A stretch of 25,000 nt of DNA from Strigamia acuminata. Its lineage: Eukaryota > Arthropoda > Chilopoda > Geophilomorpha > Linotaeniidae. Shown piece after piece: positions 1-10,334 of the stretch. A program made the translations under genes and the position numbers. The stretch is taken from positions 1 through 25,000 of the forward strand of contig CASHSZ010000062.1 in the NCBI GenBank assembly GCA_949358305.1, in the 5' to 3' direction. The notes beneath the pieces were generated by a model that saw only the letters and a program-made list of their open reading frames with translations, ran no database searches and was not told the origin of the DNA. Within the stretch, counting starts at the first letter, position 1. Every line of letters starts with the position of its first letter.

Positions 1-420
1 TTGTGAGTGTTCGGACGGACGCCACGTGGTCGGGGGAGAGCCACGGAGGCGCTGGACGCAACACACACGATAAAACAAACCACGAAATACACGGAGACAC
101 AATATAGTTTTAGTTATGGCTTTATTGGATGTCTAGGGGTATGATTGTAGTGTCCCATAGTGTATTTCCCAAGGCGGCGGTTCCTTCGAACCGTCCCTAA
201 TCAGACCGCGTGGCACGGCGGCCATCGGCCGCCATGACACACGAGGTCGGTAATCGGTTTTGGGCCACGCCGCCGAAGTTACGGTTAACGTCCGGCGGAC
301 GTGGCGCAACTGGACGCTCAGGTCCCGGCGGGCGACAACGTCGCCACGCCGATAGTTCGGGTTATCTTTGCAGCCAGTTTCGGAGGCGGTCGCGATGCGA
401 CCGTTCGCCTTGCTGGTTGA

Positions 421-876
421 TCAACAACTCTCTTGTCCCTACGGGGACCAACCACTTCCGGAAGGGCGACTTCCGGGGCCCGATCCTGCTTGACCAAAGG
501 CCCGCAGCTCCACCTGGTTGCGGGGGACCGCAACAGGCTGCGCGAGATACGAGAGGCGCTGGAGCTGCGCCAAGTGCATTGCCGTTGCAGTGCAGCGACC
601 CGTGCGCAGGGGCAGCTGGTCACATTTCCCCCCCCTGGAAAAAGGTAAGTACGAGGGGGTACAACGCAATCACTGAAGTGGTTGTTGAAAGTTAACACAT
701 CGCATTACTTTTCTTTTTTCAGATTATCAGATGACCATATTTCGGACGAGCCATCAGCTAGAACGAAGATCACCGGTAGGAATGCACTTGGGAAAATAAC
801 AACACTACAAAGGAACACACACACACTTACCCCCAGGATGGAAAACTTGTACAATTTAAACACTATTGAAAAATAA
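421..876 (+). CDS. 3' end of an unrecognised gene, two exons (partial)
   Basis: Two exons are proposed: an open stretch up to 644, a canonical donor (AAAAG|GTAAGT) and, after a pyrimidine-rich tract ending TTTTTTCAG at 722, a terminal exon 723-876. The reading frame is kept across the junction (phase 2). It gives a roughly 125-residue tail including the segments DRNRLREIREALELRQ and SDDHISDEPSARTKITG. The stop codon TAA at 874-876 lies inside an AATAAA motif, and another AATAAA follows near 915, as expected for a 3' end. Upstream, this frame meets a TGA at 418-420. The neighbouring frame is open over 362-489 and also looks coding, so either another splice site is used or the gene carries a frameshift. 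The 5' part lies outside the window. I recognise no domain and assign no function. Confidence 0.35.
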
Positions 877-1441
877 AAATGTAAAATAACACTTGTAATT
901 TAAAAATATATATGAATAAAAAACACTTTTTGAACTTTAACCTTCGGAAGCGAGTGCACCCGCAAAATCCGCACTTTGGGAGTGACTATTCCTCGGATTC
1001 CGGCCGGACCAAACTCTTCCGGAAAATGTCCGGGGGAATGCTGAGAGTGCCGATAGACGACATTCGATTTTATGTCGTGGATTTTTGTGCGGTTTGCGCC
1101 GTGTTTATTATTCGTACGAGATTTGGTATTTTCGCAGGGTTGTTGTCGCGCGAGATTCATCGGGGTAAAGCGAGTTCATCAACGACCTCGCCGGTGAATG
1201 TTGCTAAAAATCTGTGCAAGTGTTGTCAAATATTGCCGTGATTCGATGGAATTTTTGTCAGACATTGGGAAATTTTTTTTGACTTGTCCAACGCGCCAGT
1301 AAATCGAGCGTCCACACGCGCCCACATGCGTGAACAGTGCACTCGCCCTCCGCGCCCCGTCGGCGTAGGCGCCGGCCGTCCCCCCTTTCTCTCTCTCTCT
1401 CTCTCTTCCGCCCGGGAATCGCCCTTCCGCCCGTCACCGAA
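877..1441. other. Non-coding stretch, no supported gene
   Basis: The stretch begins AT-rich with AATAAA motifs, consistent with the 3' flank of the upstream gene. Overlapping open frames run on both strands (about 109 residues plus, 86 minus), but neither has splice signals, repeats or a recognisable motif. A CT microsatellite lies at about 1386-1407. Confidence 0.5.
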
Positions 1442-1569
1442 TTTTGTCAATATCTGATAAATTTCCACAGAATTGCAGCGACATTGTACGGGATATTTCT
1501 GCCCGATTTGACGGACTTATGTAAAACATTGTTGAAATTCCGTGGAAATTTATAAAATATTGACAAAGG
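1442..1569. repeat. Foldback (inverted-repeat) element
   Basis: The arm at 1442-1474 (TTTTGTCAATATCTGATAAA onward) is matched in reverse complement by 1536-1569, with a handful of differences over about 33 bases. The arms enclose about 60 bases of unrelated sequence. This is the shape of a short foldback or MITE-like element. No target-site duplication is obvious. Confidence 0.6.
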
Positions 1570-1582
1570 TTGGTGACCGACC

Positions 1583-1765
1583 CACGGCGCGTTGCGGCGC
1601 GGTCGGAGCACGCGACCCAATCCCCCCCTCCCCCCGTCCCCAAAAAACCACGCCCCGAGGAACCCCGAGGTTCGGTTTCCGACCGGGTCGCCTCTTGATC
1701 CGACCCGGGGCGCGTCACGGCGCGGTCGGAGGACGGCCCTCGCCCCCAAAAACCACACTCCGGGT
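1583..1765. repeat. Imperfect direct duplication, GC-rich
   Basis: The block around 1583-1607 (core CGGCGCGGTCGGA) recurs at 1706-1730. A following C-rich block with CCCCAAAAAACCACGC near 1637 recurs in altered form near 1743. Two imperfect copies of a unit of about 105-125 bases are seen. No coding sense is evident. Confidence 0.5.
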
Positions 1766-2033
1766 CACGTGGTCTCGCACCCGACTCTCTCAGTTATCCC
1801 GTTACGGCCCTTGGCCGTAACGGGCCGTTACGGGATCGTGACGGGACCGTCGGCGGCCCGTTAACGGCCCGCACGGGCCGTGACGGGATCGTGACGGGAC
1901 CGTTGGCGGCCCGTTAACGGCCCGCACGCGCCGTGACGGGACCGTGACGGGACCGTCGGCGGCCCGTTAACGGCCCGTACGACTCCATGCGGGCCGTTGA
2001 CGGGCCGTTAACGGGCCGTTAACGGGCCGTTAA

Positions 2034-4215
2034 CGGCGTAAATCGAAAAAATCAACAACCGACAACACGTACGTGAAAACGCGTACAACATTCATAGACA
2101 TTAATCTCGAATCCTGTTTTTGGTTTTACGCCGTTAACGGGCCGTTAACGGGCCGTTAACGGCCCGTTAACGGCCCGTTAACGGCCCGCGTGAGGTCGTA
2201 CGGGCCGTCGGCGAGCCGAAGTCCGGGAACGAAGGCCGTGACGGGATCGTGACGGGACTGTCGGCGGCCCGTTAACGGCCCGCACGCGCCGTGACGGGAC
2301 CGTGACGGGACCGTCGGCGGCCCGTTAACGGCCCGTGCGGGCCGTTGCGGGATCGTGACGGGATCGTCGACGGCCCGTTAACGGCCCGTGCGGGCCGTTG
2401 CGGGCCGTTGACGGGCCGTTGACGGGCCGTTAACGGGCCGTTAACGGGCCGTTACGGCGTGAATCGAAAAAATCAACAACCGACAACACGTACATGAAAA
2501 CGCGTACAACATTCATAGACATTAATCTCGAATCCTGTTTTCGGTTTTGCCCCGTTAACGGGCCGTTAACGGGCCGTTAACGGGCCGTTAACGGCCCGTG
2601 CGGGCCGTTGCGGGATCGTGACGGGACCGTCGACGGCCCGTTAACGGCCCGTGCGGGCCGTTGCGGGATCGTGACGGGACCGTCAGCGGCCCGTTAACGG
2701 CCCGTGCGGGCCGTTGCGGGATCGTGACGGGATCGTCGACGGCCCGTTAACGGCCCGTGCGGGCCGTTGCGGGATCGTGACGGGACCGTCAGCGGCCCGT
2801 TAACGGCCCGTGCGGGCCGTTGCGGGATCGTGACGGGATCGTCGACGGCCCGTTAACGGCCCGTGCGGGCCGTTGCGGGCCGTTGACGGGCCGTTGACGG
2901 GCCGTTAACGGGCCGTTAACGGGCCGTTACGGCGTGAATCGAAAAAATCAACAACCGACAACACGTACATGAAAACGCGTACAACATTCATAGACATTAA
3001 TCTCGAATCCTGTTTTTGGTTTTACGCCGTTAACGGGCCGTTAACGGGCCGTTAACGGCCCGTTAACGGCCCGCGTGAGGTCGTACGGGCCGTCGGCGAG
3101 CCGAAGTCCGGGAACGAAGGCCGTGACGGGATCGTGACGGGACCGTCAGCGGCCCGTTAACGGCCCGTGCGGGCCGTTGCGGGATCGTGACGGGATCGTC
3201 GACGGCCCGTTAACGGCCCGTGCGGGCCGTTGCGGGCCGTTGACGGGCCGTTGACGGGCCGTTAACGGGCCGTTAACGGGCCGTTACGGCGTGAATCGAA
3301 AAAATCAACAACCGACAACACGTACATGAAAACGCGTACAACATTCATAGACATTAATCTCGAATCCTGTTTTCGGTTTTGCCCCGTTAACGGGCCGTTA
3401 ACGGGCCGTTAACGGGCCGTTAACGGCCCGTGCGGGCCGTTGCGGGATCGTGACGGGACCGTCGACGGCCCGTTAACGGCCCGTGCGGGCCGTTGCGGGA
3501 TCGTGACGGGACCGTCAGCGGCCCGTTAACGGCCCGTGCGGGCCGTTGCGGGATCGTGACGGGATCGTCGACGGCCCGTTAACGGCCCGTGCGGGCCGTT
3601 GCGGGATCGTGACGGGACCGTCAGCGGCCCGTTAACGGCCCGTGCGGGCCGTTGCGGGATCGTGACGGGATCGTCGACGGCCCGTTAACGGCCCGTGCGG
3701 GCCGTTGCGGGCCGTTGACGGGCCGTTGACGGGCCGTTAACGGGCCGTTAACGGGCCGTTACGGCGTGAATCGAAAAAATCAACAACCGACAACACGTAC
3801 ATGAAAACGCGTACAACATTCATAGACATTAATCTCGAATCCTGTTTTTGGTTTTACGCCGTTAACGGGCCGTTAACGGGCCGTTAACGGCCCGTTAACG
3901 GCCCGCGTGAGGTCGTACGGGCCGTCGGCGAGCCGAAGTCCGGGAACGAAGGCCGTGACGGGATCGTGACGGGACCGTCAGCGGCCCGTTAACGGCCCGT
4001 GCGGGCCGTTGCGGGATCGTGACGGGATCGTCGACGGCCCGTTAACGGCCCGTGCGGGCCGTTGCGGGCCGTTGACGGGCCGTTGACGGGCCGTTAACGG
4101 GCCGTTAACGGGCCGTTACGGCGTAAATCGAAAAAATCAACAACCGACAACACGTACGTGAAAACGCGTACAACATTCATAGACATTAATCTCGAATCCT
4201 GTTTTTGGTTTTACG
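2034..4215. repeat. Six AT-rich spacer cassettes inside the satellite
   Basis: About 90 bases of non-satellite sequence recur six times, with the motif CGAAAAAATCAACAACCGAC at 2044, 2465, 2940, 3297, 3772 and 4129. Each also contains AACGCGTACAACATTCATAG and ATTAATCTCGAATCCTGTTT. The cassette is bounded by inverted ends: CGGCGTAAA on the left and TTTACGCCG on the right in the first copy, each followed outward by GTTAAC-containing repeats. Some copies have GCGTGAATC or TTTTGCCCCG variants at the edges. Together with its flanks the cassette resembles a short foldback transposon. Confidence 0.75.
2465..4128. repeat. Two tandem copies of an 832-base higher-order repeat
   Basis: The spacer motif CGAAAAAATCAACAACCGAC starts at 2465, 2940, 3297, 3772 and 4129. 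The intervals 475, 357, 475, 357 repeat exactly, so 2465-3296 and 3297-4128 are successive 832-base copies. Stretches I compared by eye, including a spacer variant with GGTTTTGCCCCG, are identical between copies. This implies a recent duplication or homogenisation. Confidence 0.85.
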
Positions 4216-5015
4216 CCGTTAACGGGCCGTTAACGGCCCGTTAACGGCCCGTTAACGGCCCGCACAGGCCGTGACGGGATCGTGACGGGACTGTCGGCGG
4301 CCCGTTAACGGCCCGCACGAGCCGTGACGGGATCGTGACGGGACCGTCGGCAGCCCGTTAACGGCCCGTACGACTCCATGCGGGCCGTTGACGGGATCGT
4401 GACGGGACCGTCGGCAGCCCGTTAACGGCCCGCACGGGCCGTGACGGGATCGTGACGGGACCGTCGGCGGCCCGTTAACGGCCCGCACGGGCCGTGACGG
4501 GATCGTGACGGGACCGTCGGCGGCCCGTTAACGGCCCGTACGACTCCATGCGGGCCGTTGACGGGATCGTGACGGGACCGTCGGCAGCCCGTTAACGGCC
4601 CGCACGGGCCGTGACGGGATCGTGACGGGACCGTCGGCGGCCCGTTAACGGCCCGCACGGGCCGTGACGGGATCGTGACGGGACCGTCGGCGGCCCGTTA
4701 ACGGCCCGCACGAGCCGTGACGGGATCGTGACGGGACCGTTGGCGGCCCGTTAACGGCCCGCACGGGCCGTGACGGGATCGTGACGGGACCGTCGGCGGC
4801 CCGTTAACGGCTTGTACGGGCCGTTACGGGATCGTGACGGGACCGTCGGCGGCCCGTTAACGGCCCGCACGGGCCGTTAACGGGGTCGTTACGGGACCGT
4901 CGGCGGCCCGTGCGGCGGCCTCGCCAACCTCGTGCGGCCCGTTAACGGCCCGTACGGGCCGTTACGGGGCCGTTGCGGGATCGTCGGCGGCCCGTTAACG
5001 GCCCGCACGGGACAA

Positions 5016-5585
5016 CGGGCGCCAACGAGCGCCGGTAGTCCCGGTAATTTGTTTCAAAATAAATATTTGTCACCGTCTCCCCTCCCTCCTCCTCCTCCCC
5101 CTCCTCTCCCTCTCGAGGCCAGACACGGCCGCTCCAAAATACGAACCACGACGATGCCTCCGTACCGATAGACCGAGTGGGTCGCGCGACAGACAATGCG
5201 CGCAAACTACCGTCGGCGCACGGTGTGCACGGCGCAACACCACGGAAGTAACTACCGGTGCGCCCCTCGTGCGTGCGAGGCAACCCCGAGCTCGCTTAAA
5301 GAAGCCACGCAACAACAACCGAGTTCGTTTATCTATTTATTTATTTTTTATTCGTCTAGCATTTTAAACGAATCGATGAAAACAAATGAAAACAAACAAA
5401 CAAATTAATAAACAAATCGAATACATAAAAAAATAAAATAAAATAAAATAAAATAAAATAAAATAAAGATGAAATGAAATGAAATAAAATGAAATATTGG
5501 CCGTTTCGATCCTCGATGTCGCCTTTATCTGCCTATCCATCTATTCTGAAATGAGAGAAGAAAAGATGAGTATTCGAAGAGGCGC
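5016..5585. other. Intergenic: pyrimidine tract and A-rich microsatellites
   Basis: After the satellite comes a CT/CCT-rich tract (about 5080-5115), then unremarkable sequence, then TTTATTTATT near 5335-5348, which on the minus strand supplies AATAAA signals for the gene ending at 5586. An (AAAAT)n microsatellite spans about 5430-5466, followed by GAAAT repeats. No gene is supported here. Confidence 0.6.
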
Positions 5586-6364
5586 TTAGTGGAGAATTCG
5601 CTCACTGTCCCGTTTCTTCGACTCGCGGGTAACCGCCGGTGCGTCGGAGGAGCCACCAGTGTTGGGTGGCGGCTAAAAAAAAAAAAAAAAAAAAAAAAAC
5701 GAATGTTTGTCGAAATACGGGGAAAAAAAGGTGCGTACATGCACGGTGAACGTTTTCCACCGACTGACTCACTCACCATGCGCATCAGCATTCTAACTAT
5801 AGCGCGGTGCGCGTCCAACGCCAAACGCGAGAACACGGGGCCTCCAGCCGGGAGCAACTCGACTCCATCGGCGACGTCTCGGTCGTCGCTCTCTTCCTCC
5901 TCTTCCTCTTCATCTTCTTCTTCTTCCTCTTCTTCTCCTTCTCCTCCCTCTCCTCCTTCTTCGCCCTCTCCCTCCTCCGCCACTGTCTTTGCCGGAGCCT
6001 CCAGCCCGCCCGACAAGGGAGCGGCGGACGACGTAGATGGGACGGCGTCGCTCGACGACGAGGCGACGACGCGCGCTGGCGACGATTCTCCGTCTTGACG
6101 CGGCTGGAAAATGGAGGGGGAATAGGCGAATGAATAGACGAATGAACGACGACAATCTTGACGGGATACCTTTTTGGTTGGCGCCGGATCGCCCGCTTCC
6201 CCGGGACGCTTTACCGTTCGCTGCGTCTCCGGCGACTGTGGCTGCGTCGGCGTCTCCGACGTCCCCGGTGACGGTGGTTGCGACGGTAGCTGCGACTGCG
6301 GCGGCTGCAGCTGCGTCAGCGCCTCGTTCTCGCTCCCACTCTCGCTCTCGTTTTCGATCGGCAT
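5586..6364 (-). CDS. Acidic Ser/Pro/Gln-rich protein, probably nuclear (3 exons)
   Basis: The model has exons 6364-6170, 6103-5777 and 5672-5586, all phase 0, with donors GTATCC and GTGAGT and acceptors TTTCCAG and a long T-run ending TTAG. It encodes about 202 residues. Residues 1-65 are rich in Glu, Ser, Gln and Pro. The junction of exons 1 and 2 makes a basic cluster, KR followed ten residues later by KKPR, resembling a bipartite nuclear localisation signal. The middle is a Glu/Asp run of about 40 residues, followed by a short, more ordered segment (FSRLALDAHRAIVRMLMRM). The tail is short and basic. The ATG directly follows CTCTACAG, a good splice acceptor, so a 5' untranslated exon probably lies upstream, or translation starts further up. 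AATAAA-like signals lie downstream. No known family is recognised; nuclear location is inferred from composition. Confidence 0.6.
5675..5699. repeat. A25 homopolymer (T-run of an intron acceptor)
   Basis: Twenty-five consecutive A on the plus strand form the polypyrimidine tract of the second intron of the minus-strand gene at 5586-6364, directly before its TTAG acceptor. Confidence 0.8.
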
Positions 6365-7169
6365 CTGTAGAGAAGGAATAAATTAAATTAAATTGAATTA
6401 AATCGAAGCGCGAGCGCGGTAAAACCGAAAGAAGAAGGGGTGGAGGTGAGGAAAAGAGACCGAAGGACGAGCGAGAGGGGGGCGCTATAGTTTCACCGCA
6501 CGACTCGTTGCACTATACGAATTGCCCCGAAACAAACGCCTATTTATTTCTTTATTTTTTTTTATTTATTCATTCATTCGTTAATCTCGTCCACTCGTTA
6601 AGTTTTATCAAATTCGTTAAACTCGTTCGTCCATTCGTCAAATTGGTCGTTTCGTCTAGCGACGAGAACAACGGCGACGCTAACGTTTACGCGAGTAACT
6701 CGGTGAGTTCGTGCATTCTGCGCACGCAAAACGCGAACGCGGCCAATTGACAAAATAACATTTTACAAGTAATGGTTTAATAATTTACCTCCGTGTGCGA
6801 AGCGCGTGTCGCGTCCATTGTGTCTGTCTGTCTGATTTTGGCGAATGAACCGACGCGACGCCCGGTGATAACAATGGCGATAATGACACGCGACGTAGCA
6901 TACTTCTAGCTAAACAACAATAATAATAATAATTCATTAAAAAAATAAAATGAAATAGAATAATTAAATAAACAAACAAAATAATAAATAGATAAATAAA
7001 TAAATAAATAAATAAATAAGTCGAAAATAAATAAACTAGCGGCGGGACGGGCCGAGGTCAGAGATTTTGCTCCGTTCTCGCGTCTGTCTATTCCGGGTAG
7101 AGGGAGGGAGCGAACGGGCGCGCGCCGGACATCGCTCGGAATTAAAAAACGGGTAACGGGGGAAGACAG
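6365..7169. other. Intergenic: no supported gene, TAAA microsatellite
   Basis: The stretch contains purine-rich sequence, T-rich patches (6540-6570) and an A/T-rich zone at 6918-7035 ending in (TAAA)n at about 6990-7020. An 8-bp-scale donor-like GGTGAGT at about 6700 and an acceptor-like TTTCGTCTAG near 6659 would frame a 40-base exon, but nothing supports it. Upstream exons of the minus-strand gene at 6364 may lie here. Confidence 0.5.
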
Positions 7170-7750
7170 ACAGTCGAAATTTGATTCCCCGGTCGTGGAA
7201 TCGACTCCGCGACCCGTGCTTTAACGGTTAATTGGATTATCTTCGTCGTGACTTATCGGGATAAAAATTTTATAGAAAATCGGCCGTATCGTATTTTATT
7301 TTCATCTTCCGAGGGTCTCGCGTCGTCGTTGTGGACGGGAGTCTTCCCGAACACGTTCGACGGGCTTCGCGAATGCTTTCAGATCGGACGCGGAACTCGG
7401 GCCCGCCGCTCGGTCGAGCGGCGCCAGTACCCGCCGAGCGGCGCGGTATCCGATCAAATAACTCCCTTGCTTCGTCACGGTCTCGGACTGGCCTTCGGGC
7501 CGGTCAAAATAACAAATAAATGAATAAATCGAAAATAGAACGCCCCCGTCCCGGCGAGACTAGGGGCGGGTGGCGTCGTTGAGCGGCGGCAGCGGCGGCG
7601 GTAGCCCCGACGACTCGCCCCGAAAATAAGCTCCCGCACCAGCATTCCTTCGTCCGTCTAAACCTCGCAGCGCGTGCGGTCGCGTGCATTCTACTCGTGT
7701 CCGGTGTGGCGATCGGTACAGAGTAAAAAAAAGATCACCCGAAAAAGAAA
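7170..7750 (+). repeat. Array unit 1 (diverged 5' end, type 1 core)
   Basis: The 5' block is diverged (GAATCGACTCCGCGACCCG in place of the common form), as often seen in the edge copy of an array. The core is type 1 with a CGCCGCTC-GGTC-GAGCGGCG hairpin at 7404-7423. The UUCG stem-loop is at 7486-7505. Confidence 0.8.
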
Positions 7751-8124
7751 GACGATTAAAGTTTTAATTCTCCGGTCGTGGAACCGACTTTGCGGTTCGT
7801 GCTTTAACCGTTAATTAGGTTATCTTCGTCGCAACTCGTCGTAATAAAAATTTCACAGAAAATCAGCCGTTTCGTATTTTATTTTCATCTTCCGGGGGTC
7901 TCGCGCCGTCGTTGTGGACGGGAGTCTTCCCGAACACGTTCGATGGGTTTTGCCGACACTTTCAGATCGAATGCGGAACTCGGGCCCGTCGCTCGGTCGA
8001 GCGGCGCCAGTACCCGCCGAGCGGCACGGTATCCGATACCCGTCTTTTTTAAACCTCCCTTGCTTCGTCGGTCTCAGACTGGCCTTCGGGTCGGTCAAAA
8101 TAAATAAATAAATAAATAAATGAA

Positions 8125-8175
<51 letters not shown>

Positions 8176-8413
8176 GTAGGTCGGGAAATAGAACGCGTTC
8201 GTCCCGGCGAATAGTGGCAGCTGGGGTCGTCGAGTGAGTGGCGGCGGCAGCGGCAACCTCGATGACTCGCCCCGAAAATAAAGTCCCGCGTCGGCATCCC
8301 TTCGTGCGTCCTTCGTCCGTCTAATCCTCGCAGCGCGTGCGGTCGCGTGCATTCTACTCGTGTCCGATGTAGCGACCGGTACGAGGTAAAAAAAATATCA
8401 CACGAAAAAGAAA
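7751..8413 (+). repeat. Array unit 2 (type 1 core, longest TAAA tract)
   Basis: The core is type 1. The UUCG stem-loop at 8077-8096 has a G-C pair changed to G·U, which keeps the stem. The following (TAAA)n tract is the longest in the array, about 8099-8176. Confidence 0.8.
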
Positions 8414-9011
8414 GACGATTAAAATTTTAATTCTCCGGTTGTGGAACCGACTTCGCGGTTCGTGCTTTAATCGTTAATTAGATTATCGTCGTCGCAATTT
8501 ATCGGAATAAAATTTTTACGGAAAATTGACATTTCCGTATTTCATTTTCATCTTTCGGGGGTCTTGCGCCGTCATAATCGGAGCGAGTCTCGCTCGATGC
8601 GTTCGACGGACTTTGTGGGAGTTTCCAGATCGCCAGCGGAACGAGGGGCCGTGGCTCGTCCGAGCGGCGCAGTACCCGTCGAGTGGCGCGGTACCCGAGT
8701 TCTTGCATCCAACGGTGGACACATCTTTGTCGAGAGCACCTCTCGGTCTCAGACCGGCCTTCGGGCCGGTCAAAAAAAATAAACAAATAAATAAATAAAT
8801 AAATAAATAAACGAGTCGGCGAATAAAGGCGGTTGGGGTCGCTGGACGGTGGCGGTGGTGGTGGCAGCGGCAACCCCGACGACTCGTCGCAAAAGATAAG
8901 CTCCCGCGCCGGCATCCGTTTGCTCGTCTAAACCTCGCAGTGCGCGTGCGGTCGCGTGCATTCTACTCGTGTCCGATGTGGCGATCGGCATAGATCACCC
9001 GAAAAAGGAAA
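8414..9011 (+). repeat. Array unit 3 (diverged core, perfect UUCG stem)
   Basis: The core is a diverged type 1 with extra sequence before the box. The stem-loop at 8752-8771 has T changed to C, turning the usual G·U into a G-C pair. The 3' block is shortened. Confidence 0.8.
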
Positions 9012-9665
9012 GACGATTAAAATTTTAATTCTCCGGTCGTGGCACCGACTTTGCGGCTCGTGCTTTAACCGTTAATTAGGTTATCTTCGTCGTAATTCGT
9101 TGGAATAAAATTTTTATAGAAAATCAGCCGTTATGCATTTTATTTTCATCTTCCGGGGGTCTCGTGCCGTCGTAGTAGGCGTTAGTTTCAATCATCGCGT
9201 TCTACGGATTTTGAGGGGATCCTCAGATCGAGACCAAAGTGAGAGGGCCGTCGCCCCCGTCTCGTGCGCCGCTCGATCCCCGTTGGATGACAAGATGGCA
9301 TTCGCCTCTCCCACCCGAGGATCGGTCGGTGGTGCGGTATTTATGCTTGTGCACCAAATGGGTGGTCGACAGGTCCCCAATCGGTCTCGGGCTCAGACTG
9401 GCCTTCGGGCCGGTCAAAATAACAAATAAATGAATAAATCGGAAATAGAACGCTCCCGTCCCGGCGAGACTAGGGGCGGGTGGCGTCGTTGAGCGGCGGC
9501 AGCGGCGGCGGTAGCCCCGACGACTCGCCCCGAAAAAAGGCTCCCGCACCGGCATTTCTTCGTCCGTCTAAACCTCGCAGCGCGCGTGCGGTCGCGTGCA
9601 TTCTACTCGTGTCCGGTGTGGCGATCGGTACGGGGTAAAAAAAAAATATTACACGCAAAAGGAAA
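9012..9665 (+). repeat. Array unit 4 (type 2 core)
   Basis: The conserved flanks are present, but the core from about 9234 to 9390 is unrelated to that of units 1-3. The stem-loop is at 9396-9415. Confidence 0.8.
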
Positions 9666-10334
9666 GACGATTAAAATTTTAGTTCTCCGGTCGTGGAACC
9701 GACTTTGTGGTTTGCGTTTTAACCGTTAATTAGGTTATCTTCGTCGCACTTTATCGCAATAAAAATTTTATAGGAAACCCGCCGCTCCGCATTTTATTTT
9801 CACCTCCCGGGGGTCTTGCGCCGTCGTATTCGATGGCAGTCGCCTTCGGTGCGTTCAATTGACCCCGTGAGTGCTTTCGGATCGAGACCGATGTGAGAGG
9901 TCGACATTCACGCCCCGACGATCGGTGCGGACCACTGGCATTTTTTCACCCATCCGTTTATCGGTCGTCGGTCCGATGCACGCTCCAGCCAGTGATTTTG
10001 TCGACGGGTCTCCGAGAGCGGTCTCGGTCTCAGACTGGCCTTCGGGCCGGTCAAAATAATAAATAAATAAATAAATAAATAAATGGATCGGAAATAGGTC
10101 GCACCCGTCCCGGCGAGAATAAGGGTGGGTGGCGTCGTTGAGCGACGTCAGCGGCAGCGACGTCAGCGGCAGCGACAGCCCCGACGACTAACTCGCCCCG
10201 AAAATAAGGTCCTGCGCCGGCATCCGTTCGTTCGTTCAAACCTCGCAGCGCTCGTGCGGTCGCGTGCATTCTACTCGTGTCCGACGTGGCGATCGGTACG
10301 GAGTAAAAAAAAAAAAGATCATCAGAGAAAGGAA
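9666..10334 (+). repeat. Array unit 5 (type 2 core, own sequence)
   Basis: After the shared GGATCGAGACC start, the core (about 9895-10025) differs from unit 4 and unit 6. The stem-loop is at 10033-10052. The 3' block contains a short internal duplication of GCGACGTCAGCGGCA-like sequence near 10141-10175. Confidence 0.8.

Larger units (their letters stand above)
1798..5015. repeat. Large GC-rich satellite array (53-base unit, CCGTTAACGG core)
   Basis: More than 3 kb is made of short related motifs. The basic unit is about 53 bases: consecutive units starting GTGCGGGCCGTTGCGGG lie at 2598, 2651, 2704 and 2757. Each unit carries GGGATCGTGACGGGA and the palindromic core CCGTTAACGG. Some stretches are instead simple runs of GGGCCGTTAAC. 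The left edge holds a near-perfect inverted repeat at 1798-1824 (CCCGTTACGGCC, 3-base loop, GGCCGTAACGGG). The right part (about 4250-5015) lacks AT-rich spacers and shows a 170-base periodicity, with CGACTCCATG at 4371 and 4541. Open frames inside the array are by-products of the repeat and are not genes. Confidence 0.95.

Noticed and set aside
912-1241. 109-residue plus-strand open frame, opposed by an 86-residue minus-strand frame
   Set aside because: No motif, no splice signals and no composition difference from its surroundings.
4252-4658. Minus-strand open frames of 78 residues with repeated VNGPPTVPSRSRHG-type sequence
   Set aside because: They are products of the 53- and 170-base satellite periodicity, with no start context, splice sites or independent support.
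1798-5015. Telomeric repeat
   Set aside because: The unit is 53 bases and palindrome-rich, not a short G-rich telomere motif.
5589-6098. Plus-strand open frame with a Lys run and a long Ser run
   Set aside because: It is the complement of the acidic exon and A25 tract of the minus-strand gene, which has proper splice borders.
7486-7520. UUCG hairpin as a bacterial-type intrinsic terminator
   Set aside because: No T-run follows on the plus strand (it is A-rich TAAA) and the window is eukaryotic.
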